DNA of 64,000 nucleotides, from contig NC_134825.1 of NCBI RefSeq assembly GCF_004210375.1, positions 67,509,558 through 67,573,557 of the forward strand, in the 5' to 3' direction. Position numbers and translations under genes: made by a program. The DNA is from Tachypleus tridentatus (Eukaryota; Arthropoda; Merostomata; Xiphosura; Limulidae). Shown in pieces: positions 39,201-49,366 of this stretch (its first letter is position 1; every line of letters starts with the position of its first letter). The notes beneath the pieces are model-generated. The model worked only from the letters and a program-made list of their open reading frames with translations. It did not search any database and had not been told where the DNA came from.

Positions 39201-40715
39201 TTCAAGAGTTGCGGCCGTTAAGTCACTTTTACATATCAGCCCCCAAATATAGTCTCCCATTGTTATATGCTCCTAGGTCATAAAAGCAAAGTTTGAAGAG
39301 AAAAATAAGTCTTTTCTATTTACTTTAGGCATAAGCAATTGGGAAATAACACTTTCTGCCCAAGAACACGAAAAAGTAAATATTTTGTTACATAGTGTTA
39401 ATCAAACATACAGTTCAATGAGACAGTTAAACTTAAGAAATGGAAATATTTATATACATTTTAAAATACTCAGATTTTTTTCTCATATGCATAATTTAAC
39501 ATCTATCTTTTCAGTTAGTTTATTTTTAATTTTCCTTTCCAAAGTTTTGTCTTTTATTCTTGATTCAGGTAGCCAACCTGTTCCTGCTAATGTGACCCCT
39601 TGGTTGTAACAGGTATTACACAGCAAAGGTTGTCCACTGCAAATAATAGTACTATAGCTTTACCATTAATTCTAAAGCCTGAGTGAAGCTGAGTAGGCTT
39701 CTACTTCCTAATCTCCAGTAGAAAACTTCTATGCAGCTGGACTAATTTGGGCTTCAAAATGAACTCGGAAATGTCTCTAGATTGTGCAGCTCAATTTACT
39801 CACTGTCATTATATAATTGAAGTCCAAAACAGAAAAATAAACTGAACAGTAAAAGAAATAACACACATGATAATTGAAACAAATGCTCCTTTATCAGTTT
39901 TCCTGATACTTGTATTGCATGCTTGCTGTTTATAACTCTTGCTACTGTATTCACTGCTATATTAAAAAACTGAAATATAACTTCCTTTGCAATACATCAA
40001 AGCAAGAATGATTAGTTCTTTCAGAAAGAAGTAAACATGGAAGTTAATATATCTAAAACAACCAAACTACTTGCCAACTAAACAGATAGGAAATAAATAT
40101 TGTACACAAAACCAAGTGTGGTGATTTGGATAGATGTGTGAATATCATCCTCACACCCACAAACCATATTTACGAGGAAAAAAAAAAAAAGGATGGTCTG
40201 ATTACCCATGATTCTAGAAGGCAATAAAAATTTTAATTTTGAGAATCAGTAGCTGGATCTTTAACCTGTTCCTGCATCAGGCTCTCTGGACCTTGTTACA
40301 TTACTATAATAAAAAATACTAAACTTCTAACTCATTACTAGTTAAATAAGCTACCACAATCAAAATAAAACTCACTTAATTTGACAACTTGAAATATTTA
40401 ACACTAATGTGCTGTGCAATTTAGTTTCTTTGTAATTTGTTTCCATATAAAAATTCTAGTTAAATAACAATCAACAAACCAAAATACAGATTTAGTTATT
40501 ACACGAGGTAAATATATACACATACAGAAAAAACAAAAGCATCAAATTACCTTAGCATGACCATGCTTTCCCGTTTTTGAAGTGCTCATTTCCATAATTT
40601 TACAAGGGCGGTTCTTCAACATCACATATCCATTTTTACGCAGAGAGGAGCACTGAACAGGGTACGTTTGGGAAGCACCAGCACTTGCCTTATTATAAAT
40701 AGGATCATCTTCCAT
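23215..40715 (-). CDS. EIF5A: Eukaryotic translation initiation factor 5A
   Basis: eIF5A binds the ribosomal E site and relieves stalling at poly-proline and other slow motifs. It acts only after the enzymes DHS and DOHH convert one lysine to hypusine. Coding exons on the minus strand are 40715-40551 (55 codons), 28826-28722 (35), 27983-27846 (46) and 23277-23215 (20 plus TGA), all phase 0 with GT/AG borders: 156 residues, the normal length. The protein starts [19 protein letters not shown]. The hypusine loop [12 protein letters not shown] puts lysine exactly at position 50. Later conserved segments are [29 protein letters not shown] and [13 protein letters not shown]. The ATG exon begins at 40735, after an acceptor, so an untranslated exon lies upstream. 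The 11.7 kb intron 28827-40550 is unusual for such a compact gene and holds a LINE. Intron 27984-28721 holds a SINE. Confidence 0.97.
24233..24324. repeat. inverted-repeat hairpin with AT microsatellite
   Basis: Arms 24233-24268 and 24289-24324 are reverse complements at 33 of 36 positions, with a 20-base spacer. The left arm contains GTAAAAATGGCTGGTTTGGG. The left arm is preceded by an (AT)n run from about 24215, and the right arm ends in the same ATATATAT. It resembles a small foldback/MITE or the terminal part of a retroelement; the family is not identified. Confidence 0.75.
25795..25815. repeat. (TG)n microsatellite
   Basis: About ten uninterrupted TG units in the last eIF5A intron. Confidence 0.9.
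28271..28545 (-). mobile_element. tRNA-headed SINE, near full length, in eIF5A intron
   Basis: Read on the minus strand: a tRNA-like head ending at 28545 (A box TGGCCAGGTGGG-like, B box GGGTTCAAATCC), then the conserved central block (GGGGGCATTATAATGTGACAG, TAGCTG, TAGTCTTACACTGCTAAATT), then the tail with GCGCAGATAG. The same family occurs at six other positions in the window. It sits in the 738-base intron between coding exons 2 and 3 of eIF5A. No clean target-site duplication was found. Confidence 0.85.
28827..32779. other. distal part of large eIF5A intron, no gene
   Basis: AT-rich intronic DNA with no coding signal I can support, apart from a possible hAT-like non-autonomous element at about 30.66-31.46 kb. 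The paired short frames near 29.2, 30.5 and 31.5 kb on both strands look like chance openings. Confidence 0.5.
30659..31460. mobile_element. possible hAT-like non-autonomous element
   Basis: The left edge has GTGTAAAAGTACT followed by ACTCAAGTACAAGTATT. The right edge has AAAGTACAAGTAATTACTT and AGATACTTGAAAAAG. Such subterminal clusters of AAGTAC/ACTTGA words at both ends recall hAT-type elements. I could not define exact termini or an 8-base target duplication, and the interior has no transposase frame. Confidence 0.3.
32780..33735 (-). pseudogene. Jockey-like LINE fragment: endonuclease plus linker
   Basis: On the minus strand from about 33735 the translation contains [31 protein letters not shown] and, at 33341-33360, ENFNGHN. 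These are the ordered landmarks of the apurinic-type endonuclease of Jockey-clade ORF2. The usually acidic residue before FNGHN reads Asn, and stops and frame changes interrupt it. Past 33170 the linker before the reverse transcriptase is recognisable ([12 protein letters not shown]) to about 32800, then homology fades. The fragment lies directly downstream of the 3' end of the longer LINE, so it is a second copy or a displaced piece of the same one. Confidence 0.75.
34060..36345 (-). pseudogene. LINE ORF2 reverse transcriptase and RNase H
   Basis: The minus-strand translation shows the RT landmarks [45 protein letters not shown] and, at 35541-35552, HVND where a functional enzyme has two aspartates. 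The long open part 35144-34539 covers the region after the palm domain and the start of RNase H ([15 protein letters not shown]). The RNase H end (AGTSLLT) and a terminal cysteine motif follow. The altered catalytic motif and the stops show it is dead. Confidence 0.8.
36350..37260 (-). pseudogene. LINE ORF1 (gag-like, CCHC zinc knuckles)
   Basis: The minus-strand translation holds [39 protein letters not shown] and the knuckle-like run [40 protein letters not shown]. This is the nucleic-acid-binding ORF1 protein of Jockey-type elements. It is broken by stops and at least two frame changes. The similarity stops near 36490, where the reverse-transcriptase linker follows with the endonuclease skipped. 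Confidence 0.75.
38011..40550. other. proximal part of large eIF5A intron, no gene
   Basis: AT-rich intronic DNA. The 84-codon minus frame at 38199-38453 and its plus shadow have no recognisable domain. I see no further element. Confidence 0.5.
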
Positions 40716-41956
40716 TTTCCTCTTTTATTGTAATTCTAAAATGAGAGACGGAAATAGGTTACCAAAAAATTACTTTTTAACCAGTCAGACATTAAGACTA
40801 TAAGACCCACACATCTGATTCACAATTTAATCCAATACTTGTTTATTTGTCAAACAATGTGACACAAATTTGGAATATTGTCAAGTTCAAAGCCTACTTA
40901 CATCATAAGTTAATCACTACTTCCAGGATTTTATATGGGTTATCAACAAATTAATAAAAACATGTTAAATAACCATGATTTCATAACAGGATAAACTTAC
41001 ACTTAAAATTATAAATTATTTCTCTCCATTTTACCAGTAATTAAGAGAGACATAGAAAAACATAATAACGTGAAATATTCTTTGTCTAATTAAATGTTAA
41101 AGTAAAATTAAATTAGACATTATCAACTTCATATTTCTGCTACAATGATAGCAATAAAAACTGAAATATGCTTAAGAAAACAAGCTTGCTGGTTATGCAG
41201 CTATTTTGTTTTATGACTCATAAGTAAGCAACTACCATCACACTTGCATGTAGCTTTGATCATTTAATTTTACTACTAGTAAATATATACTACCAAAACA
41301 CTGCCTAACCTTACCATCTTAAAATAGATCTACAACTTGTAATTGCAGCACAGATTATAATTGTCTACTAATACTAGTGTAGTACTGCTATCAGTTTACA
41401 CCTGGTATTTCTAATACATACAGTGTAAAGTAAAACCAAATACTAAAATGTACTTTAAGTGTAGTACAACTACCAGTAGTAGGCACTAATAATAATAGCA
41501 ATGCCAATCAGGAAATCATTTGATTTAGTCACTAACTGGCAATGCGGTAAACCTTCGTATTTAGCTTTAAAATATTTCACAAAAAATGCTCACTTTACAT
41601 TAGGTTACTTAAAAATAACTGAAGAGAATGAGAGTATATTATATGAAAAAGAAACGACTGTCACTCCTACTCGTACGTATCATAGAGCCGATATCCGCGC
41701 TTTGTTTCTCCCAATATGGCGACCCAGTACCACGATGACAAGAAAATTAGGCTTAACATATAATGACAAACTTTCTTTTTTTTTACTCTTGAATCATAAA
41801 TACCACTTTTAACTATTGCCAATACCGTAGGTTACTCGTTCTACCATTGTATTGCAAGCATAAAGATAATACATGCTACTAACGCAGCTTTAATACAAGC
41901 TAATGATTGAACGAAAAATGACATAACGATATTACTTCACAACTCATTTAACTTAC

Positions 41957-42180
41957 ATGCAACTCCTGCAGATGCTTATAATCTCACGATAAAGAAAGTC
42001 GTTGTACTCGCCTTCTCGACACTAAATTTTTCTACATTGCTTGGAAGGTAATAATCAAGATAATGCGGTATGCTCTCTAAACTTTTAAAACAAACCCAGA
42101 TGGCGCTACGATATAGCAAGTATCTCCTGAGAGAGAGGTTTCACTTATGTTACTTTTTTCAGTACCAACGCGAATGTTCA
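41957..42180 (-). promoter_or_regulatory. probable eIF5A first exon and promoter
   Basis: On the minus strand GTTGCAT|GTAAGT gives a strong splice donor ending at 41957, and the coding exon at 40735 starts after an acceptor, so an untranslated exon 1 must lie upstream. A pyrimidine run CTTTCTTTATC at about 41987-41997 would make a 5'TOP-type transcript start, usual for translation factors. The flanking 100-200 bases carry more CpG (GGCGAG, GTAGCGCC, CGCGTTGG) than the surrounding AT-rich DNA. The start site is inferred. Confidence 0.4.
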
Positions 42181-42583
42181 AAGTTACATACATTATATTG
42201 TATACCTAAAATAGAAAAGAAACACCCATTCTTATAAAATCAAAATGTAACGTAATTTGAAGTTACTAAGAGTAAATGATCAGAATTATTTTCACTTAGT
42301 TATTGATTATAAGTTATAACAATGAAAGATACAAATACTTATAGACATCCGCAAGGAAAGTTATAAACATTAATCGTGAATTTTAGTTCTCCTCACGAAA
42401 ATGTGTATTGTACAAAAATATGTTTACCATGTATAGTTCGTATAAAAAATAATGTAAAGCATGAAATATATTTACTAATATTCAGATGTTTTGGATCAAA
42501 CTAAACTCGTTATCAGCGATTTATTATCATCTTCATAAAACTTATATTTATACATTTGGTATACACAGTAGTTCAGACACATG

Positions 42584-42604
42584 TATATATATATATATAT
42601 ATAC
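42584..42604. repeat. (TA)n microsatellite
   Basis: About nine TA units upstream of eIF5A. Confidence 0.85.
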
Positions 42605-42773
42605 TCGTATATTATGTTTTCCTAGACACTTTTCAAGTATGTAATTTTATGTTTAACTGCTATACTATATCACTCTTGTATGTATATGATTACAAACCAC
42701 TAATGATACAATTACTGAATTTCGAAACGTTTGAAGATTATTGAACGTGTCTTCCTGTTTTCCCGTTGTTTTT

Positions 42774-43051
42774 GGCCCAGCATGATGAAGTAATTAAGGA
42801 ACTTGACTTGTAATTCGAGGGTCGCGGGTTGGAATCCCCGTTACACCAAACATACCTGCCATTTCAGCCGTGGAGACGTTATAAAGGAACGGTCAATCCC
42901 ACTATTCGTTGGTAAAAGAGTAGTCCAAGAGTTGGTGGTGGGTGGTGGTGACTAGCTGCCTTCCCTCTAGTTTTACACTGCTAAATTATGGACGGCTAGC
43001 GCAGATAGCCCTCGTGTAGCTTTGCGCGAAATTCAAAACAAGCCAAACATA
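42774..43051 (+). mobile_element. full-length tRNA-headed SINE with target duplication
   Basis: It begins GGCCCAGCATGATG. The tRNA-like head has anticodon-loop sequence TTGTAAT (Thr-like) and a B box GGGTTGGAATCC. The central block has GGTGGGTGGTGGTGACTAGC, and the tail has GCGCAGATAGCCCTCGTG and GCTTTGCGCGAAATTC. Flanking TTGTTTTT at 42766-42773 and 43052-43059 is an 8-base target duplication. Confidence 0.92.
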
Positions 43052-43364
43052 TTGTTTTTATCCTACTATAATGGATTTATCGTGTACACTTGTAAGTGGC
43101 CAAAATAATAATTACAATGGATTGTCATCTGTTGGCTTACTTTGTAAATATAGCACTAAAACATTACAATTTTATATCAACACAATTTGAACACTTTCCC
43201 AGTGCAGTACTTCTTAGAAAAAACTCTTTTTTGGAAAATGTTCACATTTTTCAAAGTTTTTTTAATTATTGTCTTTGTTTGTTTGAAATTAAACACTAAG
43301 TTGTAAAATGGACTATTTGTGCACTTCCCACCACGGGTAACAAAACTCTGTTTCTGTCGTTGTA

Positions 43365-43651
43365 TTGTTTTGTTTTTGAATTTCGCACAAAGCTACTCGA
43401 GGGCTATCTGTGCTAGCCGTCCCTAATTTAGTAGTGTAAGACTAGAGGAAAAGCAGCTAGTCATCACCACCCACCGCCAACTTTTGGGCTACTCTTTTAC
43501 CAACGAATAGTGGGATTGACCGTAACATTATAACGCCCCCACGGCTGAAAGGGCGAGCATGTTTGGCGCAACGGGGATGCGAACCCGCGACCCTCAGATT
43601 ACGAGTCGCACGCCTTAACACACTTGGCCATGCCGAGCCAAAGTAAATGTG
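43365..43651 (-). mobile_element. full-length tRNA-headed SINE, minus orientation
   Basis: Same family as the copy at 42774. The head is at the right end, with a TCGTAAT anticodon loop and a B box GGGTTCGCATCC. The 13-base flanks at 43352-43364 and 43652-43664 match except one base (TTCYGTCGTTGTA), defining the insertion. The best preserved copy in the window. An antisense open frame across it is a by-product, not a gene. Confidence 0.93.
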
Positions 43652-44143
43652 TTCCGTCGTTGTAAGTCCGCAGACATATCGCTGTGCCAATGGGTGGCTT
43701 TTTCAATGAGGTTTGAATGTTTGGAATAGCAATTACTAGCACAAAGAACAGCCCATAGACTTTGCGAAGTATCCAAAAACAAGGTTACCTTATATATATG
43801 AGAATTAGAGACTATTGAGTCAGTTTTACCAGTTAATAGAGTGTCAGTCAAAGCAAACTATTCAGATCAGTATTGATTAATTATCGCGTATATTCAGTTA
43901 TTTGATTAGCTGTAAAATTGTACAAGTAAGTTTATTTGTAGGCTAGATTAGTCGTTGTTCCGTCAGCAAATACACTTTTGTTTAAATTTGAGGGCATTGC
44001 TGGTACAACTGTGGACAAGCGATAATATTATATAGCAGGCCGTAGCAAACAATAAATGAAAAATTCCCCCAAAAAGCACAATATTACAACACCAGACTAT
44101 TATAGAACTAATAAAACAATTAGAAAAAGAACGAGACAAAGTA

Positions 44144-44275
44144 TTTGTTTGTTTTGGAATTTTGCACAAAGCTACTCGAGGGCTATCTGTGCTAGCCGTC
44201 CCTAATTTAGCAGTGTAAGACTAGAGGGAAGGCAGCTAGTCATCACCACCCACCGCCAACTCTTGGGCTACTAAA
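44144..44275 (-). mobile_element. 5'-truncated SINE inserted in Gypsy gag
   Basis: Only the tail and central block are present (GGGCTATCTGTGCTAGCC, GTAAGACTAGAGGGAAGGC, CCGCCAACTCTTGGGCTACT), without the tRNA head. GACAAAGTA at 44135-44143 is repeated at 44276-44284, a 9-base target duplication. The flanking gag frame reads LEKERDK on the left and resumes on the right, so the SINE landed in an existing Gypsy copy. Confidence 0.9.
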
Positions 44276-44284
44276 GACAAAGTA

Positions 44285-45380
44285 GAAGAATAAAAATGGA
44301 AATTAAAACACCAAAAAAGAAAGATACAGAACACTAAAAGAAGATCAAGAAATACGAGGATATTTATTAAGAAGAATTAAAGACAAAAATAAATCTGATT
44401 GAAGGTAAGATCGATGAAGCTATTGTTACAACAATAACTTTTAAGAAATTCATCAACAACGTACAGAAGGCTGTAATTACAAAACTGAAGAAACAAAAAC
44501 GACTTCAGCAAAGCACATAAAGACATCAAATAAGCACAGAGTGACTCTAATTACACATTTAACAAAGTTAAAAAAAAGACATTGACAGAGTTAAAAACAA
44601 CATCAGTGAGAGAATAAATAATTTGGAAACGAATTATTAAATGTAAAGATTAAACAATATACATCACTTTCTGCACAGACTCAGCTGAGCCAACCTAAAA
44701 CACCTTTTTCTACAAAACACGTATTAGGATAATTTATTTGATATATATTTGTTACCGCTACTTCTATGTTGATAAAGGACCTTCTTGGGCTAATACAGGT
44801 ATGTAACTATCAAATTTAGAATTTAGCTGGCGATAGTTCAACAACAATCAATTAAGAAACCAAAGTACCATGTGAGACTTACCACATATTAAGATCAGTT
44901 CGAAATCATTTTCAAAGTGAACAGATGGAATGATAAACGACAAATAATGCAATTACTGCCCATTTAAAATGAACAATTTGATGACATTAATTAAATAACC
45001 TTTCAGCCAAGAGGTGTAACAACTACTAAGCATCGATAGCCACCTTTTTCAACGTGTTTGGAATAGCACACCAGAAAGAAGTATCCAGAGCAATATTCTG
45101 GAACAAGGTATGGAGGAAAGAAATTACTTATACAAAAGTTGCAGAAGATTTGAAAAGTTTGTCCAATTATCTTATTCGTATCCTCGTCTTAAAATGATGG
45201 ATTCATTTGCAAATGAACAATTTATAGATGCTATAATAGATAAGAATATGAGAATTAAGATAAAAGAAAGCAGACGTACATCTCACAGAAAGCTTTGCAG
45301 TTGATGATGAAGCTAGAATCCAGCAAAATCAAAGAAAAACAACTAAAGACACCATTTCAAAGTTACGAGGTCGTCAAGTC
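44285..45380 (+). pseudogene. Gypsy gag remnant
   Basis: Lysine-rich, broken N-terminal part, then from about 45030 a capsid-like stretch: FGIAHQKEVSRAIFWNKV, then the frame 45110-45304 with SYPRLKMMDSFANEQFIDAI and MRIKIKESRRTS, continued after a frame change by VDDEARIQQNQ. This follows the usual Gypsy Gag order. It has several stops and is not functional. Confidence 0.6.
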
Positions 45381-45899
45381 ACGATAAGGATAGTCTAGAA
45401 TAACAAAAAGATATGTAACTAATTACACAGAACAGAAGAAATAAACTACAAAACAGTTGGAGTTTTAAGTATAAGTTGAAGGAACATATCACCAGAAACT
45501 GTAGACAAAAGCCTTTAGGGTTTAAGAACTCCTCTCAAAGGATACCAGAAAGAAGAATTGTTATAAATATGAGAAATATGACCGTTATAACCAAGATTAT
45601 GAGGAATCACTAGTTGTTAATACATTAAGGAACTAACATCTCCAAACAAGGCAGGTGCGACATGTTTTGTCACCCTATGCAAACACTGAATGTACTGTGT
45701 ATCCCATCCCTTCTCTTTTACCATCATAACAATGCTAGTAACTGTGCCTCTAGAAACTACTACTTGTTCAAATGCACGTGCTACATCGTTTGTCACGCCG
45801 GCTCTGCCTCAAGGATAAATGTACAAACCCAACCAAATTCTGGAATAACAAAAGACTGACAAGAAAACAGTAATTAACTGGACTAATGAAGCAAAGTTC

Positions 45900-46200
45900 A
45901 ACTAAGTATGCCCTACCTGCTTGAAAGAAAGGAAGTTTATTATTATTTAAATAAACCAGTTTACGGGATTATTGATGAGAAGTCTAGCAGTATATTGATC
46001 AACACTAGCTCTACAGCTACAACTATGGGATTTGATATTGTAATGAAACTTGAGAAATTGACCCCCAAAACGACGAAAGAAAATGAAGTGATGTAAACAG
46101 CAAGAGGACGCAATGTTCCAGCAAGAGGAAAGTTACAGTTCGAGATGACAAGAAACCCACTTGAAGTAAAAATGTATCTCAAGACGGCTGCTTTGGATAT
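45900..46200 (+). pseudogene. Gypsy aspartic protease remnant
   Basis: The frame 45908-46096 reads VYGIIDEKSSSILINTSSTA, where INTSST stands at the catalytic D-T/S-G position of retroviral-type proteases. It continues past a stop with ARGRNVPARGKLQFEM, the flap-side segment. The catalytic aspartate is replaced by Asn. Its place between gag and RNase H supports the assignment. Confidence 0.5.
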
Positions 46201-46204
46201 CAAA

Positions 46205-46890
46205 ACTTTAATTTAAAATAAAGTACAGAAAAACGTTTTGACTTTCTTAGGTCATCTTTCAGGTCAATAAAGAGAGTTTGCAACTGACATGTCGGCACAT
46301 GTCTTAAAGATGAGAGTGTAGGGGGCGTTATAGTTAGATGTTAGGCTATTAGTTAGTATAGGTACGAAGGAGTTCCTTTATATTAGTTTAATTTTGGTTT
46401 GAGTTGTTGAATAAGTAGGGCTTCCTTGATTTTGCGTTTGTTTATATTTGTTTTCCTATTTAGTGTATGTGTGTTTTCCATATTTACGTTAATTTGATTT
46501 GCAGTATTCAAAAACATGTGAAGGTGTTTCTTTTTCTTTGAATCTGGTTTCCATTTTTCTATTTGTTTCTTCAATATAGAAGTCGGTGCAATTGCTGCAT
46601 TTATCGTATAAATGATGTTGCTCAGTAATATCGGGAAAAAAACAACATTTGGAAAAACGTATAACAAAATACAACATTCTAGTAAACACCAAATTTATTC
46701 AAAAACCAGTTACAAAACCAAAGTCCATACTATGTAAAACTACACTAAAAACACAACACCAACGTTATTTATAAAATACAATGCAAGAATTGCCACGACT
46801 TCTATATTGGAGAAAAAGGAGTAAAATGGAAACCAAATTCAAATAACACAAAAAACACCTTCACACATTTTTTTCACTGATTTTAGTTGC
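46205..46890. mobile_element. inverted pair of Penelope-like element fragments
   Basis: Minus strand 46690-46383: a GIY-YIG endonuclease remnant with CSNCTDFYIEETNRKMETRFK, then KRKIKEALLIQQLKPKLN, the usual end of Penelope-like ORFs. Its 3' non-coding part runs to about 46205 and includes a hammerhead-like core near 46231-46262. Plus strand 46690-46885: a second, shorter copy of the same domain (CKNCHDFYIGEK-like, then METKFK and HKKHLHT). The two fragments diverge from a junction near 46690 and together replace the Gypsy reverse transcriptase. Confidence 0.8.
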
Positions 46891-46894
46891 AAAT

Positions 46895-47420
46895 TCTATT
46901 AATTTTGTAGTGGGAATAGTTTTATCACAAGTACAGCGTAGAAAGGACCACATGATTACCTACTATAATAAGACAATGAATGCCTCAAGAAGAAGGTATT
47001 ATACAACTCCAAAAAAAAAAAAAAAGCTACAAAGTGTTGTTTGAACTATAAATAATTTTCAGAACTACATTTATGGACAAATTTTTATACTTTGAAAAGA
47101 TCATACAGCATTGATGTGACTGTTTAGTTTTTGCAAAAAAGAAGACCAGATTGGCAGGATGACTTCAAACTATCTGGAAGTAGAACTTCAGCATGCATCT
47201 TCATGAATGGAACCATGGAAACGCTGATACATTATCCCAAAGACCACGTGTTGTTGAAGATTGTAAACACTTTTAAAAGAGGAAAATCCAAGATAGCAAG
47301 GACTACCAACCTAAAGTGGAATATATCTCAAGATGTAACATACATAACTGATAACGAACTAGTTTGGTTCAATATTGAACTAAGGATTCTTAGGCAAAAA
47401 TGCATATTGAAAATTCATTA
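46895..47420 (+). pseudogene. Gypsy RNase H remnant
   Basis: The plus strand reads IGVVLSQVQRRKDHVI.YYNKT, RRRYYTT and INNFQNYIYG, then a frame 47131-47421 ending the domain. An HGNADTLSQRP-like motif near 47210-47250 (in a shifted frame) is the Ty3/Gypsy RNase H signature. It is interrupted by an A15 run at about 47010 and by frame changes. Confidence 0.7.
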
Positions 47421-47879
47421 GTCAGTGCATCAACATTAAAGCAGTAAGACCCGTATGACAAACAATCTTTCTATACAGTCTGAAAAATAAAATGAATTGG
47501 ATACATTATGCTTTCAAAAGGGCTTATTATGTCAGAAATGGGAACATACCAGAGTGGAAACATCGACTATATTTGATATTTTCACAGTTTTAACATTCTG
47601 AAGTACTCTATCTTCTTTATATTCTTCTAGTGGCTTGATACTAAGATTTTAAAATACACTAAAGTAAGCAAGAGAATGCTTTTGTTGGGTTAGATGCTGC
47701 AGAGAATTAATGTAACACATCTCAACTACTTCACGAGCAAAAGATCCATGAAAGAAACAGCATGAGTAGTTACAATAGCATTGTGTTTAAACACCACTGT
47801 AAAGAGTTGCTGTTACTATGCTTGGAACTCTGGTACAGTTTAACTATAGGAATAAATAGGTAAATTATTTCACGAAATG

Positions 47880-48310
47880 TCTAGAAACATGTGTATTTTC
47901 TTACCAGGAAGCAGAAAGTATAGCAAGAACCTTGTTAATAAATTCATTTCAAAATATGGTGTGTTCATGCAACCTCACTCAGGTCAGGGACAAAACTTTG
48001 AACCAGCTTTATTTATGAAAGTGTGTCATAGCAGATTATTGGGATAAAAATACCAGGATAACGATCTTCCACCATCTTTTTACAGCATGGTAAAGAGATG
48101 CAGCTGCACACTGCTAAACCAATTAGCAATTTATGTGGATGAAATGTAGAAGACATCAGATTAAGATCTTTTCCTTTTACTGATGATATCATAAAGCAAT
48201 ACATGAACTTACCGACAACACACTATAATCACTGATGTTTATGAGAGAAATTGAAGTCACATTAAACCTTTTGCACTCTCATTCAGGGAAGCGTCAGCCA
48301 GGAGTGTCTT
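47880..48310 (+). pseudogene. Gypsy integrase core remnant
   Basis: The plus-strand translation gives EAESIARTLVNKFISKYGVF, QPHSGQGQNFEPALF (Gly where the second catalytic aspartate normally stands), then RCSCTLLNQLAIYVDEM and FREASARSVLYG. This order matches the integrase core and the segment after it in Ty3/Gypsy Pol. It is inactive, with several stops. Confidence 0.75.
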
Positions 48311-49366
48311 ATATGGAATATGTATAGAAATTAAGGAATATTATCGATTTTATACATGACTTTGCTTAGAAATGACTTAAATAAGTTATTGATAAAATGA
48401 AAAGTGTTGGTATTGAAAATACTGGATCTCAGAAAGGTAATTTTATATCACTCTACATTTTCCATCAAATGAAAGGACAAACTCCAAGGTTAAGCCACAT
48501 GATATACTGAAAATACAACGTGGTTTACAGAATCTTGAAAGATAGATGATCCAGGCCAAAGGTCACAAACCATGTTGATCTTTATATGTGCATAAGTAGG
48601 AGAATGGGCAACTGAGTAACTAAAGAGAATAATTTATCAACAAAAACAAATTTCCTGAGGAAATCAGGGTTTTTGTCTACGTCACTTCCAGAGGATCAAC
48701 AAGGAAAGAGTCACTAGTGGAATCTTTTGACCACTTACCTAGCAAAAACCCCACTAGCGATAGAATAGACATTAACAACAAGAAACCATCCAATATGAAT
48801 AACATGTTTGTCAAAGAAAACCCTTCAGAAAAACTTGGTGAGTGGGCAGTTTAGTTTAGTGTAGTCGTTTATTTTTGTATTAAGCTTTCCAGATGCTTCT
48901 CAATTCAAGAAGGAAATAATGTTGTAAGCTATATTTGAATGCTTTATTTTAAGTGATAGCTAGAGTGGTCATGACATTAAGATCTCGTAAATTTATAAAA
49001 GTGGTTCAAGAATACCTAGAATTTTCGTGAATGTAAGTGACTGAAAGACTTGTGAAGTGTCTGGGAACCAGGCTACATTCGAAATAGGAGAAAGCTTTGA
49101 GTTAATTGTTTCATTTAGAAGCTGGTCAAGCGAAGTGTTCAGAGTGAAATTAAAAATCACATATATTTAGCTGTTCGATTGATTAGTCGTGAAATTATAC
49201 AAATCAGTTCCTATTACGTCAGTCTTAGTACCATCAATGAATACATTTTTGTTGAAGGTGAGTGCGTTACTGGTGAATTTACACCTGCAAGTACAACTGT
49301 AGAAAAGTGATAGTATTACCTGAATATAGAAACGTTAAGGAAGAGGTAAGCTAATTTGTTATTGTT

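Larger units (their letters stand above)
43665..49335 (+). mobile_element. Ty3/Gypsy LTR retrotransposon, old and nested
   Basis: Ordered plus-strand remnants: 5' LTR (about 43665-44040), gag (44285-45380), protease (45900-46200), RNase H (46895-47420), integrase (47880-48310), 3' LTR (about 48840-49335). The LTRs align in their 3' halves: GCTGGTACAACTGTGGACAAG near 44000 against GCAAGTACAACTGTAGAAAAG near 49290, with many differences, so the insertion is old. The reverse transcriptase is missing; Penelope-like pieces occupy 46205-46890 instead. A SINE fragment interrupts the start of gag. No envelope-like frame was seen. Outer LTR borders are approximate. Confidence 0.8.

Noticed and set aside
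43560-43651. tRNA-like sequence with good A and B boxes and Thr-like anticodon
   Set aside because: It is the head of a SINE with the family's central block, tail and target duplication attached; the acceptor stem does not pair as a functional tRNA. The same applies to the heads at 28480-28545, 42774-42850 and 49730-49790.
43457-43690. Antisense frames over SINEs (also 49626-49905) as small proteins
   Set aside because: They coincide with SINE bodies and are created by their sequence.
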